Positions 1 through 11,667 of a stretch of 64,000 nucleotides of DNA are shown one piece after another. A program made the translations under genes and the position numbers. The stretch lies in contig NC_090191.1 in assembly GCF_024679245.1 (NCBI RefSeq), positions 1,166,001 to 1,230,000 of the forward strand, in the 5' to 3' direction. The first letter of the stretch is position 1. Each line of letters starts with the position of its first letter. The stretch is from Pseudorasbora parva (lineage: Eukaryota > Chordata > Actinopteri > Cypriniformes > Gobionidae). The notes below the pieces were generated by a model. That model made no database searches. It was not told the DNA's origin and worked only from the letters and a program-made list of their open reading frames with translations.

Positions 1-238
1 ATGTTTCTATGACACTCCTATCCAGAGATATCCCTTTGATCTATTTCAATGGAAGTCTATGGGATCGGTTGTTAGGGAGCTCTAAACGGTTGCTAGGGCG
101 TGGCTTAATAACATCATCATGATCCTGAGATAGTGATTGGTTGTCTGAGTAGATTGGGCCCACCCCCTTGTCTCTGTGAGTCTGTGAGTCTGAGCTATGC
201 TCAATACAAAATCCCTATGGGATTTACCATTGAATGAG

Positions 239-261
239 AAACGCATGCGTTGCATGCGTTT
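239..261. repeat. Conserved alternating purine-pyrimidine palindrome in block A
   Basis: The arms AAACGCATGC and GCATGCGTTT face each other around a short centre. The same motif is present in every A block (for example near 2371, 3616, 5748 and 9078). The alternating pattern could favour a non-B structure; that is inference. Confidence 0.6.
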
Positions 262-650
262 CATGGGACGACCCTCCCCATGTTAAGTCAATGGGAAAAT
301 TTGCGATTTTTGGGGAGCTCTAGCACCCCAGGGGTACAACTTACACCCCTTTGAGATGTGTCTGCTGAGAGATCCTATCAGGATCTTCAACTTTCGTATA
401 AGAGACGAGTGTTTTTGAAATCCTCGCTCGGAGCTATGAGTGTTCAAAGTTTTCGCAATGCATTCTCGATGGGACGTTTTCGCTACTTTTTCGCCCCTGG
501 GGCGAGCCCCGTACCCCCGATCCCTTAGTAGAGATATAGCACACCATTCCCGATGAGGTCGCACCTTTTGTCAATGGCTTTGTTGGGTCTTTGACAAAAT
601 CTCTGGGAGGAGTAGCGCGCCGAAATTTTGTGCAGAATAAAGAATAATAA

Positions 651-754
651 TAATAAGTATGGTGGAGAACAATAGTGATGCCTTGCTAAAGCAAGCACCA
701 CTAATAAGTATGGTGGAGAACAATAGTGATGCCTTGCTACCGCAAGCACCACTA
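651..754. repeat. 54-bp hairpin unit, 2 copies
   Basis: Each unit reads AAGTATGGTGGAGAACAATA, then GTGATGCCTTGCTAAAGCAA and GCACCACT, joined by a few AAT triplets. CTTGCT and AGCAAG form a 6-bp stem. Confidence 0.8.
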
Positions 755-797
755 ACTAGAAAGTACAATTCCTGAAGAAATTGTGAGTGGTGCTTGC
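742..797. repeat. Conserved nested palindrome (cruciform) at the end of block A
   Basis: Perfect 12-bp arms GCAAGCACCACT and AGTGGTGCTTGC enclose a second inverted pair, ACAATT and AATTGT. The structure recurs after almost every A block (for example near 2818, 4118, 7402, 9582 and 18691), so it is a fixed part of the unit. It resembles a fold-back transposon end, but no transposase or clear target duplication supports that. Confidence 0.7.
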
Positions 798-847
798 CGT
801 GGCAAAACTCGGGGCCCTGTGGCATTTGTGATGCAAAAAAGCCAAGC

Positions 848-1632
848 AACATGATGTTAGCATGATGCTAACATGATTAGCAAGTTGTTAGCATGATGCT
901 AACATGATTAGCAAGTTGTTAGCATGATGCTAACATGATTAGCATGATGTTAGCATGATGCTAACATGATTAGCATGTTGCTAGCATAATGCTAACATGA
1001 TTAGCATGATGTTAGCATGATGCTAACATGATTAGCATGATGCTAGCAACATGATTAGCATGTTGCTAGCATGATGCTAACATGATTAGCATGATGCTAG
1101 CATGATGCTAACATGATTAGCATGATGCTAGCATGATGCTAACATGATTAGCATGTTGCTAGCATGATGCTAACATGATTAGCATCATGTTAGCATGATG
1201 CTAACATGATTAGCATCATGCTAGCAACATGATTAGCATGTTGCTAGCATAATGCTAACATGATTAGCATAATGCTAGCATGATGCTAACATGATTAGCA
1301 TGTTGCTAGCATGATTAGCATGTTGTTAGGCGGTTGCTATGGTGTTCTGGATGGTTGCTAGGGCGTTGCTAGGCGGTTGCTAGGGTGTTCTGGGTGGTTG
1401 CTAGGGCGTTGCTAGGTGGTTGCTAGGCGGTTGCTAGGGTGTTCTGGGTGGTTGCTAGGGCGTTGCTAGGCGGTTGCTAGGGTGTTCTGGGTGGTTGCTA
1501 GGGCGTTGCTAGGGTGTTGCTAGGCGGTTGCTAGGGTGTTCTGGGTGGTTGCTAGGCAGTTGCTATGGTGTTCTGGGTGGTTGCTAGGCGGTTGCTATGT
1601 GGTTGCTAGGGTATTCTGGGTGGTTGCTATGG
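848..1632. repeat. 31-bp minisatellite followed by 43-bp minisatellite (copy 1)
   Basis: 848 to about 1327 repeats a 31-bp unit made of TAGCATGTTGC, TAGCATAATGC and TAACATGAT. From about 1328 it changes to a 43-bp unit, GGTTGCTAGGGTGTTCTGGG followed by TGGTTGCTAGGGCGTTGCTA and GGC. The second unit has regular GGG runs on the plus strand. Confidence 0.85.
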
Positions 1633-1972
1633 AGTGGCAACATCCCATAATGATACCCCAAAATCACCTTGCCAGTACTAATTATATAAACCAACCCCCA
1701 TGTCTGTATGATTTTCTGATGCAGAGATGTGAACGGTCGCCAGGGTACTCTGTTTGGTTGCTATGGAGTGGCTTGGCAGCATCCCATAATGCTACCCCAA
1801 AATCACCTTGCCAGTATGAATGATATAAACCAACCCCCGTGTCTCTATGATTTTCTGATGCAGAGATCTGAACGGTTGCTAAGGTACTCTGTTTGGTTGC
1901 TATGGAGTGGCTTGGCACCATCCCATAATGATTCCCCAAAATCCCCTTGCCAGTATGAATGATATAAACCAA
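1633..1972. repeat. 139-bp units (block D), example copy
   Basis: The unit runs from ATGGAGTGGCTTGGCACC through CCCATAATGATTCCCC and CAACCCCCGTGTCTCTATG to TCTGTTTGGTTGCT. Adjacent copies are 139 bp apart (1763 to 1902; 3015 to 3154). One to three units precede every A block in the array. The shared core GGTTGCTA links block D, block A and the 43-bp minisatellite, so the minisatellite may have arisen from it. Confidence 0.8.
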
Positions 1973-4023
1973 CTCCCGTGTCTCTATGATGTTCAGATGT
2001 GAAGATATAGACTGTGGATTTGGGTTGTTAGGGTGCTTGATAATGGTTGCTAGGGAGTGGCTAGGAGGTGTTGAAGGTGATTTGTGATTGGCCGTTGATG
2101 CCCTGAGTCAATCAAACCCACCCCCATGTTTCTATGACACTCCTATCCAGAGATATAACTTTGATCTTTTTCAATGGAAGTCAATGGGATCGGTTGTTAG
2201 GGAGCTGTAAACGGTTGCTAGGGCGTGGCTTAATAACATCATCATGATCCTGAGATAGTGATTGGTTGTCTGAGTAGTTTGGGCCCACCCCCTTGTCTCT
2301 GTGAGTCTGTGAAGCAGAGCTATGCTCAATACAAAATCCCTATGGGATTTACCATAGTAGGAGAAACGCATGCGTTGCATGCGTTTCATGGGGCAACCCT
2401 CCCCATGTTAAGTCTATGGGGCAATTTTTCGATTTTTGGGGACCTCTAGCACCCCAGGGGTACAACTTACACCCCTTTGAGATGTGTGTTTTGAGAGATC
2501 CTATTAGCCCCTTCAATTTTCGTGTAATATATGTGTGTGTTTGAGATCCTCGCTCGGAGCTACGAGGGGTCAAAGTTTCGCCCCATCAATCGTCTATGGC
2601 ACTTTTGGGCTACTTCTGCACCCCTGGGGCGGACCCCGTACCCCCGATCCCTTAGCAGAGATATAGCACACCATTCCCGTATAGGCCGCCGACTTTGGCT
2701 ATTTAGTGGTTGGGGTTTGACAAAATTTGTGTGAGGAGAAGCGCGCCAAAATACGTGTGCGGTGGAAGAATAATAATAATAAGTATGGTGGAGAACAATA
2801 GTGATGCCTTGCTAAAGCAAGCACCACTAACTAGAAAGTACAATTCCTGAAGAAATTGTGAGTGGTGCTTGCCGTGGCAAAACTCGGGGCCCGGTTATTG
2901 CAAGAGACTGCAAAATCCCCTTGCCAGTATGAATGATATAAACCAACCCCCATGTCTCTACGATTTTCAGATGTAGAGATCTGAACAGTTGCTAGGGTAC
3001 TCTGTTTGGTTGCTATGGAGTGGCTTGGCACCATCCCATAATGATTCCCCAAAATCCCCTTGCCAGTATGGATGATATAAACCAACCCCCGTGTCTTCAT
3101 GATTTTCTGATGCAGAGATCTGAACGGTTGCTAAGGTGCTCTGTTTGGTTGCTATGGAGTGGCTTGGCACCATCCCATAATGATTCCCCAAAATCCCCCT
3201 GCCAGTATGAATGATATAAACCAACCCCCGTGTCTCTATGATGTTCAGATGTGAAGATATACACTGTGGATTTGGGTTGCTAAGGTGCTCGATAATGGTT
3301 GCTAGGGAGTGGCTAAGAGGTGTTGAAGGTGATTTGTGATTGGCCGTTGATGCCCCGAGTCAATCAAACCCACCCTCATGTTTCTATGACACTCCTATCC
3401 AGAGATATAACTTTGATCTTTTTCAATGGAAGTCAATGGGATCGGTTGTTAGGGAGCTCTAAACGGTTGCTAGGGCGTGGCTTAATAACATCATCATGAT
3501 CCTGAGATAGTGATTGGTTGTCTGAGTAGATTGAGCCCACCCCCTTGTCTCTGTGAGTCTGTGAAGCAGAGCTATGCTCAATACAAAATCCCTATGGGAT
3601 TTACCATTGAATGAGAAACGCATGCGTTGCATGCGTTTCATGGGACGACCCTCCCCATTATAAGTCAATGGGAAAATTTGCGATTTTTGGGGAGCTCTAG
3701 CACCCCAGGGGTACAACTTACACCCCTTTGAGATGTGTGTGCTGAGAGATCCTATCAGGATCTTCAACTTTCGTATAAGAGACGAGTGTTTTTGAAATCC
3801 TCGCTCGGAGCTACGAGTGTTCAAAGTTTTCGTAATGTTACGTCGATGGGACGTTTTCGCTACTTTTTCGCCCCTGGGGCGAGCCCCGTACCCCCGATCC
3901 CTTAGTAGAGATATAGCACACCATTCCCGATGAGGACGCACCTTTTTTTAATTGCTTTGTTGGGTCTTTGACAAAATCTCTGGGAGGAGTAGCGCGCCGA
4001 AATTTTGTGCAGAATAAAGAATA

Positions 4024-4130
4024 ATAATAAGTATGGTGGAGAACAATAGTGATGCCTTGCTAAAGCAAGCACCACTAATAATAAGTATGGTGGAGAACAA
4101 TAGTGATGCCTTGCTAAAGCAAGCACCACT
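4024..4130. repeat. 54-bp hairpin unit, 2 copies
   Basis: Same unit as at 651, with both copies carrying the CTAAAG centre. Confidence 0.8.
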
Positions 4131-4224
4131 AACTAGAAAGTACAATTCCTGAAGAAATTGTGAGTGGTGCTTGCCGTGGCAAAACTCGGGGCCCTGTGGC
4201 ATTTGTGATGCAAAAAAGCCAAGC

Positions 4225-5009
4225 AACATGATGTTAGCATGATGCTAACATGATTAGCAAGTTGTTAGCATGATGCTAACATGATTAGCAAGTTGTTAGC
4301 ATGATGCTAACATGATTAGCATGATGTTAGCATGATGCTAACATGATTAGCATGTTGCTAGCATAATGCTAACATGATTAGCATGATGTTAGCATGATGC
4401 TAACATGATTAGCATGATGCTAGCAACATGATTAGCATGTTGCTAGCATGATGCTAACATGATTAGCATGATGCTAGCATGATGCTAACATGATTAGCAT
4501 GATGCTAGCATGATGCTAACATGATTAGCATGTTGCTAGCATGATGCTAACATGATTAGCATCATGTTAGCATGATGCTAACATGATTAGCATCATGCTA
4601 GCAACATGATTAGCATGTTGCTAGCATAATGCTAACATGATTAGCATAATGCTAGCATGATGCTAACATGATTAGCATGTTGCTAGCATGATTAGCATGT
4701 TGTTAGGCGGTTGCTATGGTGTTCTGGATGGTTGCTAGGGCGTTGCTAGGCGGTTGCTAGGGTGTTCTGGGTGGTTGCTAGGGCGTTGCTAGGTGGTTGC
4801 TAGGCGGTTGCTAGGGTGTTCTGGGTGGTTGCTAGGGCGTTGCTAGGCGGTTGCTAGGGTGTTCTGGGTGGTTGCTAGGGCGTTGCTAGGGTGTTGCTAG
4901 GCGGTTGCTAGGGTGTTCTGGGTGGTTGCTAGGCAGTTGCTATGGTGTTCTGGGTGGTTGCTAGGCGGTTGCTATGTGGTTGCTAGGGTATTCTGGGTGG
5001 TTGCTATGG
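4225..5009. repeat. 31-bp plus 43-bp minisatellites (copy 2)
   Basis: Nearly identical to copy 1 at a distance of exactly 3377 bp, which points to recent duplication of the whole dimer. Confidence 0.85.
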
Positions 5010-7507
5010 AGTGGCAACATCCCATAATGATACCCCAAAATCACCTTGCCAGTACTAATTATATAAACCAACCCCCATGTCTGTATGATTTTCTGATGCA
5101 GAGATGTGAACGGTCGCCAGGGTACTCTGTTTGGTTGCTATGGAGTGGCTTGGCAGCATCCCATAATGCTACCCCAAAATCACCTTGCCAGTATGAATGA
5201 TATAAACCAACCCCCGTGTCTCTATGATTTTCTGATGCAGAGATCTGAACGGTTGCTAAGGTACTCTGTTTGGTTGCTATGGAGTGGCTTGGCACCATCC
5301 CATAATGATTCCCCAAAATCCCCTTGCCAGTATGAATGATATAAACCAACTCCCGTGTGTCTATGATGTTCAGATGTGAAGATATAGACTGTGGATTTGG
5401 GTTGTTAGGGTGCTTGATAATGGTTGCTAGGGAGTGGCTAGGAGGTGTTGAAGGTGATTTGTGATTGGCCGTTGATGCCCTGAGTCAATCAAACCCACCC
5501 CCATGTTTCTATGACACTCCTATCCAGAGATATAACTTTGATCTTTTTCAATGGAAGTCAATGGGATCGGTTGTTAGGGAGCTGTAAACGGTTGCTAGGG
5601 CGTGGCTTAATAACATCATCATGATCCTGAGATAGTGATTGGTTGTCTGAGTAGTTTGGGCCCACCCCCTTGTCTCTGTGAGTCTGTGAAGCAGAGCTAT
5701 GCTCAATACAAAATCCCTATGGGATTTACCATAGTAGGAGAAACGCATGCGTTGCATGCGTTTCATGGGGCAACCCTCCCCATGTTAAGTCTATGGGGCA
5801 ATTTTTCGATTTTTGGGGACCTCTAGCACCCCAGGGGTACAACTTACACCCCTTTGAGATGTGTGTTTTGAGAGATCCTATTAGCCCCTTCAATTTTCGT
5901 GTAATATATGTGTGTGTTTGAGATCCTCGCTCGGAGCTACGAGGGGTCAAAGTTTCGCCCCATCAATCGTCTATGGCACTTTTGGGCTACTTCTGCACCC
6001 CTGGGGCGGACCCCGTACCCCCGATCCCTTAGCAGAGATATAGCACACCATTCCCGTATAGGCCGCCGACTTTGGCTATTTAGTGGTTGGGGTTTGACAA
6101 AATTTGTGTGAGGAGAAGCGCGCCAAAATACGTGTGCGGTGGAAGAATAATAATAACTAGAAAGTACAATTCCTGAAGAAATTGTGAGTGGTGCTTGCCG
6201 TGGCAAAACTCGGGGCCCGGTTATTGCAAGAGACTGCAAAATCACCTTGCCAGTATGAATGATATAAACCAACCCCCATGTCTCTACGATTTTCTAATGC
6301 AGAGATCTAAACAGTTGCTAGGGTACTCTGTTTGGTTGCTATGGAGTGGCTTGGCACCATCCCATAATGATTCCCCAAAATCCCCTTGCCAGTATGAATG
6401 ATATATACCAACCCCCGTGTCTCTATGATGTACTAATGCAGAGATATAGGTGTTGCTAAACAGTTGCTAGGGTACTCTGTTTGGTTGCTATGGAGTGGCC
6501 TGGCACCATCCCATAATGATTCCCCAAAATCCCCTTGCCAGTATGAATGATATAAACCAACCCCCGTGTCTCTATGATGTTCAGATGTGGAGATATACAC
6601 TGTGGATTTGGGTTGTTAGGGTGCTTGATAATGGTTGCTAGGGCGTGGCTAGGAAGTGTTGAAGGTGATTTGTGATTGGCCGTTGATGCCCTGAGTCAAT
6701 CAAACCCACCCCCATGTTTCTATGACACTCCTATCCAGAGATATAACTTTGATCTTTTTCAATGGAAGTCAATGGGATCGGTTGTTAGGGAGCTCTAAAC
6801 GGTTGCTAGGGCGTGGCTTAATAACATCATCATGATCCTGAGATAGTGATTGGTTGTCTGAGTAGATTGGGCCCACCCCATTGTCTCTGTGAGTCTGTGA
6901 GTCTGAGCTATGCTCAATACAAAATCCCTATGGGATTTACCATTGAATGAGAAACGCATGCGTTGCATGCGTTTCATGGGACGACCCTCCCCATGTTAAG
7001 TCAATGGGTTTTTTTGCGATTTTTGGGGAGCTCTAGCACCCCAGGGGTACAACTTACACCCCTTTGAGATGTGTGTTCTGAGAGATCCTATCAGGATCTT
7101 CAAATTTCGTATAAGCGACGAGTGTTTTGGAATTCATCGCTTGGCGCTATGAGTGTTCAAAGTTTTCGCAATGCATTCTCGATGGGACGTTTTCGCTACT
7201 TTTTCGCCCCTGGGGCGAGCCCCGCACCCCCGATCCCTTAGTAGAGATATAGCACACCATTCCCGATGAGGACGCACCTTTTGACAATTGCTTTGTTGGG
7301 TCTTTGACAAAATCTCTGGGAGGAGTAGCGCGCCGAAAATATGGCGGAAGGAAGAAGAAGAATAATAAGTATGGTGGAGAACAATAGTGATGCCTTGCTA
7401 CCGCAAGCACCACTAACTAGAAAGTACAATTCCTGAAGAAATTGTGAGTGGTGCTTGCCGTGGCAAAACTCGGGGCCCTGTGGCATTTGTGATGCAAAAA
7501 ACCCAAG

Positions 7508-8334
7508 CAACATGATGTTAGCATGATGCTAACATGATTAGCAAGTTGTTAGCATGATGCTAACATGATTAGCAAGTTGTTAGCATGATGCTAACATGAT
7601 TAGCATGATGTTAGCATGATGCTAACATGATTAGCATGTTGCTAGCATAATGCTAACATGATTAGCATGATGTTAGCATGATGCTAACATGATTAGCATG
7701 ATGCTAGCAACATGATTAGCATGTTGCTAGCATGATGCTAACATGATTAGCATGATGCTAGCATGATGCTAACATGATTAGCATGATGCTAGCATGATGC
7801 TAACATGATTAGCATGTTGCTAGCATGATGCTAACATGATTAGCATCATGTTAGCATGATGCTAACATGATTAGCATCATGCTAGCAACATGATTAGCAT
7901 GTTGCTAGCATAATGCTAACATGATTAGCATTATGCTAGCATGATGCTAACATGATTAGCATGTTGCTAGCATGATTAGCATGTTGCTAGGCGGTTGCTA
8001 TGGTGTTCTGGATGGTTGCTAGGGCGTTGCTAGGCGGTTGCTAGGGTGTTCTGGGTGGTTGCTAGGGCGTTGCTAGGCGGTTGCTAGGGTGTTCTGGGAG
8101 GTTGCTAGGGCGTTGCTAGGTGGTTGCTAGGCGGTTGCTAGGGTGTTCTGGGTGGTTGCTAGGGCGTTGCTAGGCGGTTGCTAGGGTGTTCTGGGTGGTT
8201 GCTAGGGCGTTGCTAGGGTGTTGCTAGGCGGTTGCTAGGGTGTTCTGGGTGGTTGCTAGGCAGTTGCTATGGTGTTCTGGGTGGTTGCTAGGCGGTTGCT
8301 ATGTGGTTGCTAGGGTATTCTGGGTGGTTGCTAT
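7508..8334. repeat. 31-bp plus 43-bp minisatellites (copy 3)
   Basis: Same order. The 43-bp part is longer by about one unit, which includes a GGGAGG variant. Confidence 0.85.
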
Positions 8335-9490
8335 GGAGTGGCAACATCCCATAATGATACCCCAAAATGACCTTGCCAGTACTAATTATATAAACCAACC
8401 CCCATGTCTGTATGATTTTCTAATGCAGAGATCTGAACAGTTGCTAGGGTACTCTGTTTGGTTGCTATGGAGTGGCTTGGCACCATCCCATAATGATTCC
8501 CCAAAATCACCTTGCCAGTATGAATGATATATACCAACCCCCGTGTCTCTATGATGTACTAATGCAGAGATATAGGTCTTGCTAAACAGTTGCTAGGGTA
8601 CTCTGTTTGGTTGCTATGGAGTGGCCTGGCACCATCCCATAATGATTCCCCAAAATCCCCTTGCCAGTATGAATGATATATACCAACCCCCGTGTCTCTA
8701 TGATGTTCAGATGTGGAGATATACACTGTGGATTTGGGTTGTTAGGGTGCTTGATAATGGTTGCTAGGGAGTGGCTAGGAGGTGTTGAAGGTGATTTGTG
8801 ATTGGCCGTTGATGCCCTGAGTCAATCAAACCCACCCCCATGTTTCTATGACACTCCTATCCAGAGATATAACTTTGATCTTTTTCAATGGAAGTCAATG
8901 GGATCGGTTGTTAGGGAGCTCTAAATGGTTGCTAGGGCGTGGCTTAATAACATCATCATGATCCTGAGATAGTGATTGGTTGTCTGAGTAGATTGGGCCC
9001 ACCCCCTTGTCTCTGTGAGTCTGTGAAGCAGAGCTATGCTCAATACAAAATCCCTATGGGATTTACCATTGAATGAGAAACGCATGCGTTGCATGCGTTT
9101 CATGGGACGACCCTCCCCATGTTAAGTCAATGGGCCTTTTTTGCGATTTTTGGGGAGCTCTAGCACCCCAGGGGTACAACTTACACCCCTTTGAGATGTG
9201 TGTGCTGAGAGATCCTATCAGCCCCTTCAAATTTCGTGTAATATATGTGTGTGTTTGAGATCCTCGCTCGGAGCTACGAGGGGTCAAAGTTTCGCCCCAT
9301 CAATCGTCTATGGCACTTTCGGGGTACGTTTGCACCCCTGGGGCGCACACCGTACCCCCGATCCCTTAGCAGAGATATAGCACACCATTCCCGTATAGGC
9401 CGCCGACTTTGGCTATTTAGTGGTTGGGGTTTGACAAAATTTGTGTGAGGAGAAGCGCGCCGAAATACGTGTCCAGAAGAAGAATAATAA

Positions 9491-9594
9491 TAATAAGTAT
9501 GGTGGAGAACAATAGTGATGCCTTGCTAAAGCAAGCACCACTAATAAGTATGGTGGAGAACAATAGTGATGCCTTGCTAAAGCAAGCACCACTA
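9491..9594. repeat. 54-bp hairpin unit, 2 copies
   Basis: Same hairpin unit, here after a block of subtype A2. Confidence 0.8.
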
Positions 9595-10789
9595 ACTAGA
9601 AAGTACAATTCCTGAAGAAATTGTGAGTGGTGCTTGCCGTGGCAAAACTCGGGGCCCGGTTATTGCAAGAGACTGCAAAATCCCCTTGCCAGTATGAATG
9701 ATATAAACCAACCCCCATGTCTCTACGATTTTCAGATGTAGAGATCTGAACAGTTGCTAGGGTACTCTGTTTGGTTGCTATGGAGTGGCTTGGCACCATC
9801 CCATAATGATTCCCCAAAATCCCCTTGCCAGTATGGATGATATAAACCAACCCCCGTGTCTTCATGATTTTCTGATGCAGAGATCTGAACGGTTGCTAAG
9901 GTGCTCTGTTTGGTTGCTATGGAGTGGCTTGGCACCATCCCATAATGATTCCCCAAAATCCCCCTGCCAGTATGAATGATATAAACCAACCCCCGTGTCT
10001 CTATGATGTTCAGATGTGAAGATATACACTGTGGATTTGGGTTGCTAAGGTGCTCGATAATGGTTGCTAGGGAGTGGCTAAGAGGTGTTGAAGGTGATTT
10101 GTGATTGGCCGTTGATGCCCCGAGTCAATCAAACCCACCCTCATGTTTCTATGACACTCCTATCCAGAGATATAACTTTGATCTTTTTCAATGGAAGTCA
10201 ATGGGATCGGTTGTTAGGGAGCTCTAAACGGTTGCTAGGGCGTGGCTTAATAACATCATCATGATCCTGAGATAGTGATTGGTTGTCTGAGTAGATTGAG
10301 CCCACCCCCTTGTCTCTGTGAGTCTGTGAAGCAGAGCTATGCTCAATACAAAATCCCTATGGGATTTACCATTGAATGAGAAACGCATGCGTTGCATGCG
10401 TTTCATGGGACGACCCTCCCCATTATAAGTCAATGGGAAAATTTGCGATTTTTGGGGAGCTCTAGCACCCCAGGGGTACAACTTACACCCCTTTGAGATG
10501 TGTGTGCTGAGAGATCCTATCAGGATCTTCAACTTTCGTATAAGAGACGAGTGTTTTTGAAATCCTCGCTCGGAGCTACGAGTGTTCAAAGTTTTCGTAA
10601 TGTTACGTCGATGGGACGTTTTCGCTACTTTTTCGCCCCTGGGGCGAGCCCCGTACCCCCGATCCCTTAGTAGAGATATAGCACACCATTCCCGATGAGG
10701 ACGCACCTTTTTTTAATTGCTTTGTTGGGTCTTTGACAAAATCTCTGGGAGGAGTAGCGCGCCGAAATTTTGTGCAGAATAAAGAATAA

Positions 10790-11099
10790 TAATAAGTATG
10801 GTGGAGAACAATAGTGATGCCTTGCTAAAGCAAGCACCACTAATAATAAGTATGGTGGAGAACAATAGTGATGCCTTGCTACGCAAGCACCACTAATAAG
10901 TATGGTGGAGAACAATAGTGATGCCTTGCTAAAGCAAGCACCACTAATAAGTATGGTGGAGAACAATAGTGATGCCTTGCTACGCAAGCACCACTAATAA
11001 GTATGGTGGAGAACAATAGTGATGCCTTGCTAAAGCAAGCACCACTAATAAGTATGGTGGAGAACAATAGTGATGCCTTGCTAAAGCAAGCACCACTAA
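10790..11099. repeat. Hairpin unit expanded to 6 copies
   Basis: Six units of about 51 bp. The centres alternate CTAAAG, CTACG, CTAAAG, CTACG, then CTAAAG twice, which suggests duplication of a two-unit block. The last unit joins the 31-bp minisatellite directly, so the usual link (palindrome and GTGGCATTTG segment) has been deleted here. Confidence 0.8.
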
Positions 11100-11667
11100 C
11101 TAGCATAATGCTAACATGATTAGCATGATGTTAGCATGATGCTAACATGATTAGCATGATGTTAGCAACATGATTAGCATGTTGCTAGCATGATGCTAAC
11201 ATGATTAGCATGATGCTAGCATGATGCTAACATGATTAGCATGATGCTAGCATAATGCTAACATGATTAGCATTATGCTAGCATGATGCTAACATGATTA
11301 GCATGTTGCTAGCATGATTAGCATGTTGCTAGGCGGTTGCTAGGGTGTTCTGGATGGTTGCTAGGGTGTTGCTAGGCGGTTGCTAGGGTGTTCTGGGTGG
11401 TTGCTAGGGCGTTGCTAGGCGGTTGCTAGGGTGTTCTGGGAGGTTGCTAGGGCGTTGCTAGGTGGTTGCTAGGGTGTTCTGGGTGGTTGCTAGGGCGTTG
11501 CTAGGCGGTTGCTAGGGTGTTATGGGTGGTTGCTAGGGCGTTGCTAGGGTGTTGCTAGGCGGTTGCTAGGGTGTTCTGGGTGGTTGCTAGGCAGTTGCTA
11601 TGGTGTTCTGGGTGGTTGCTATGACGTTGCTATGTGGTTGCTAGGGTATTCTGGGTGGTTGCTATGG
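11100..11667. repeat. 31-bp plus 43-bp minisatellites (copy 4, shortened)
   Basis: The 31-bp part is cut to about 230 bp and is entered directly from the hairpin units. The 43-bp part is full length. Confidence 0.8.

Noticed and set aside
3459..3941. 160-codon minus-strand frame, repeated at 10224-10706
   Set aside because: It lies in block A. Other copies of the block break the same frame with indels and stops, so it is not under coding constraint.
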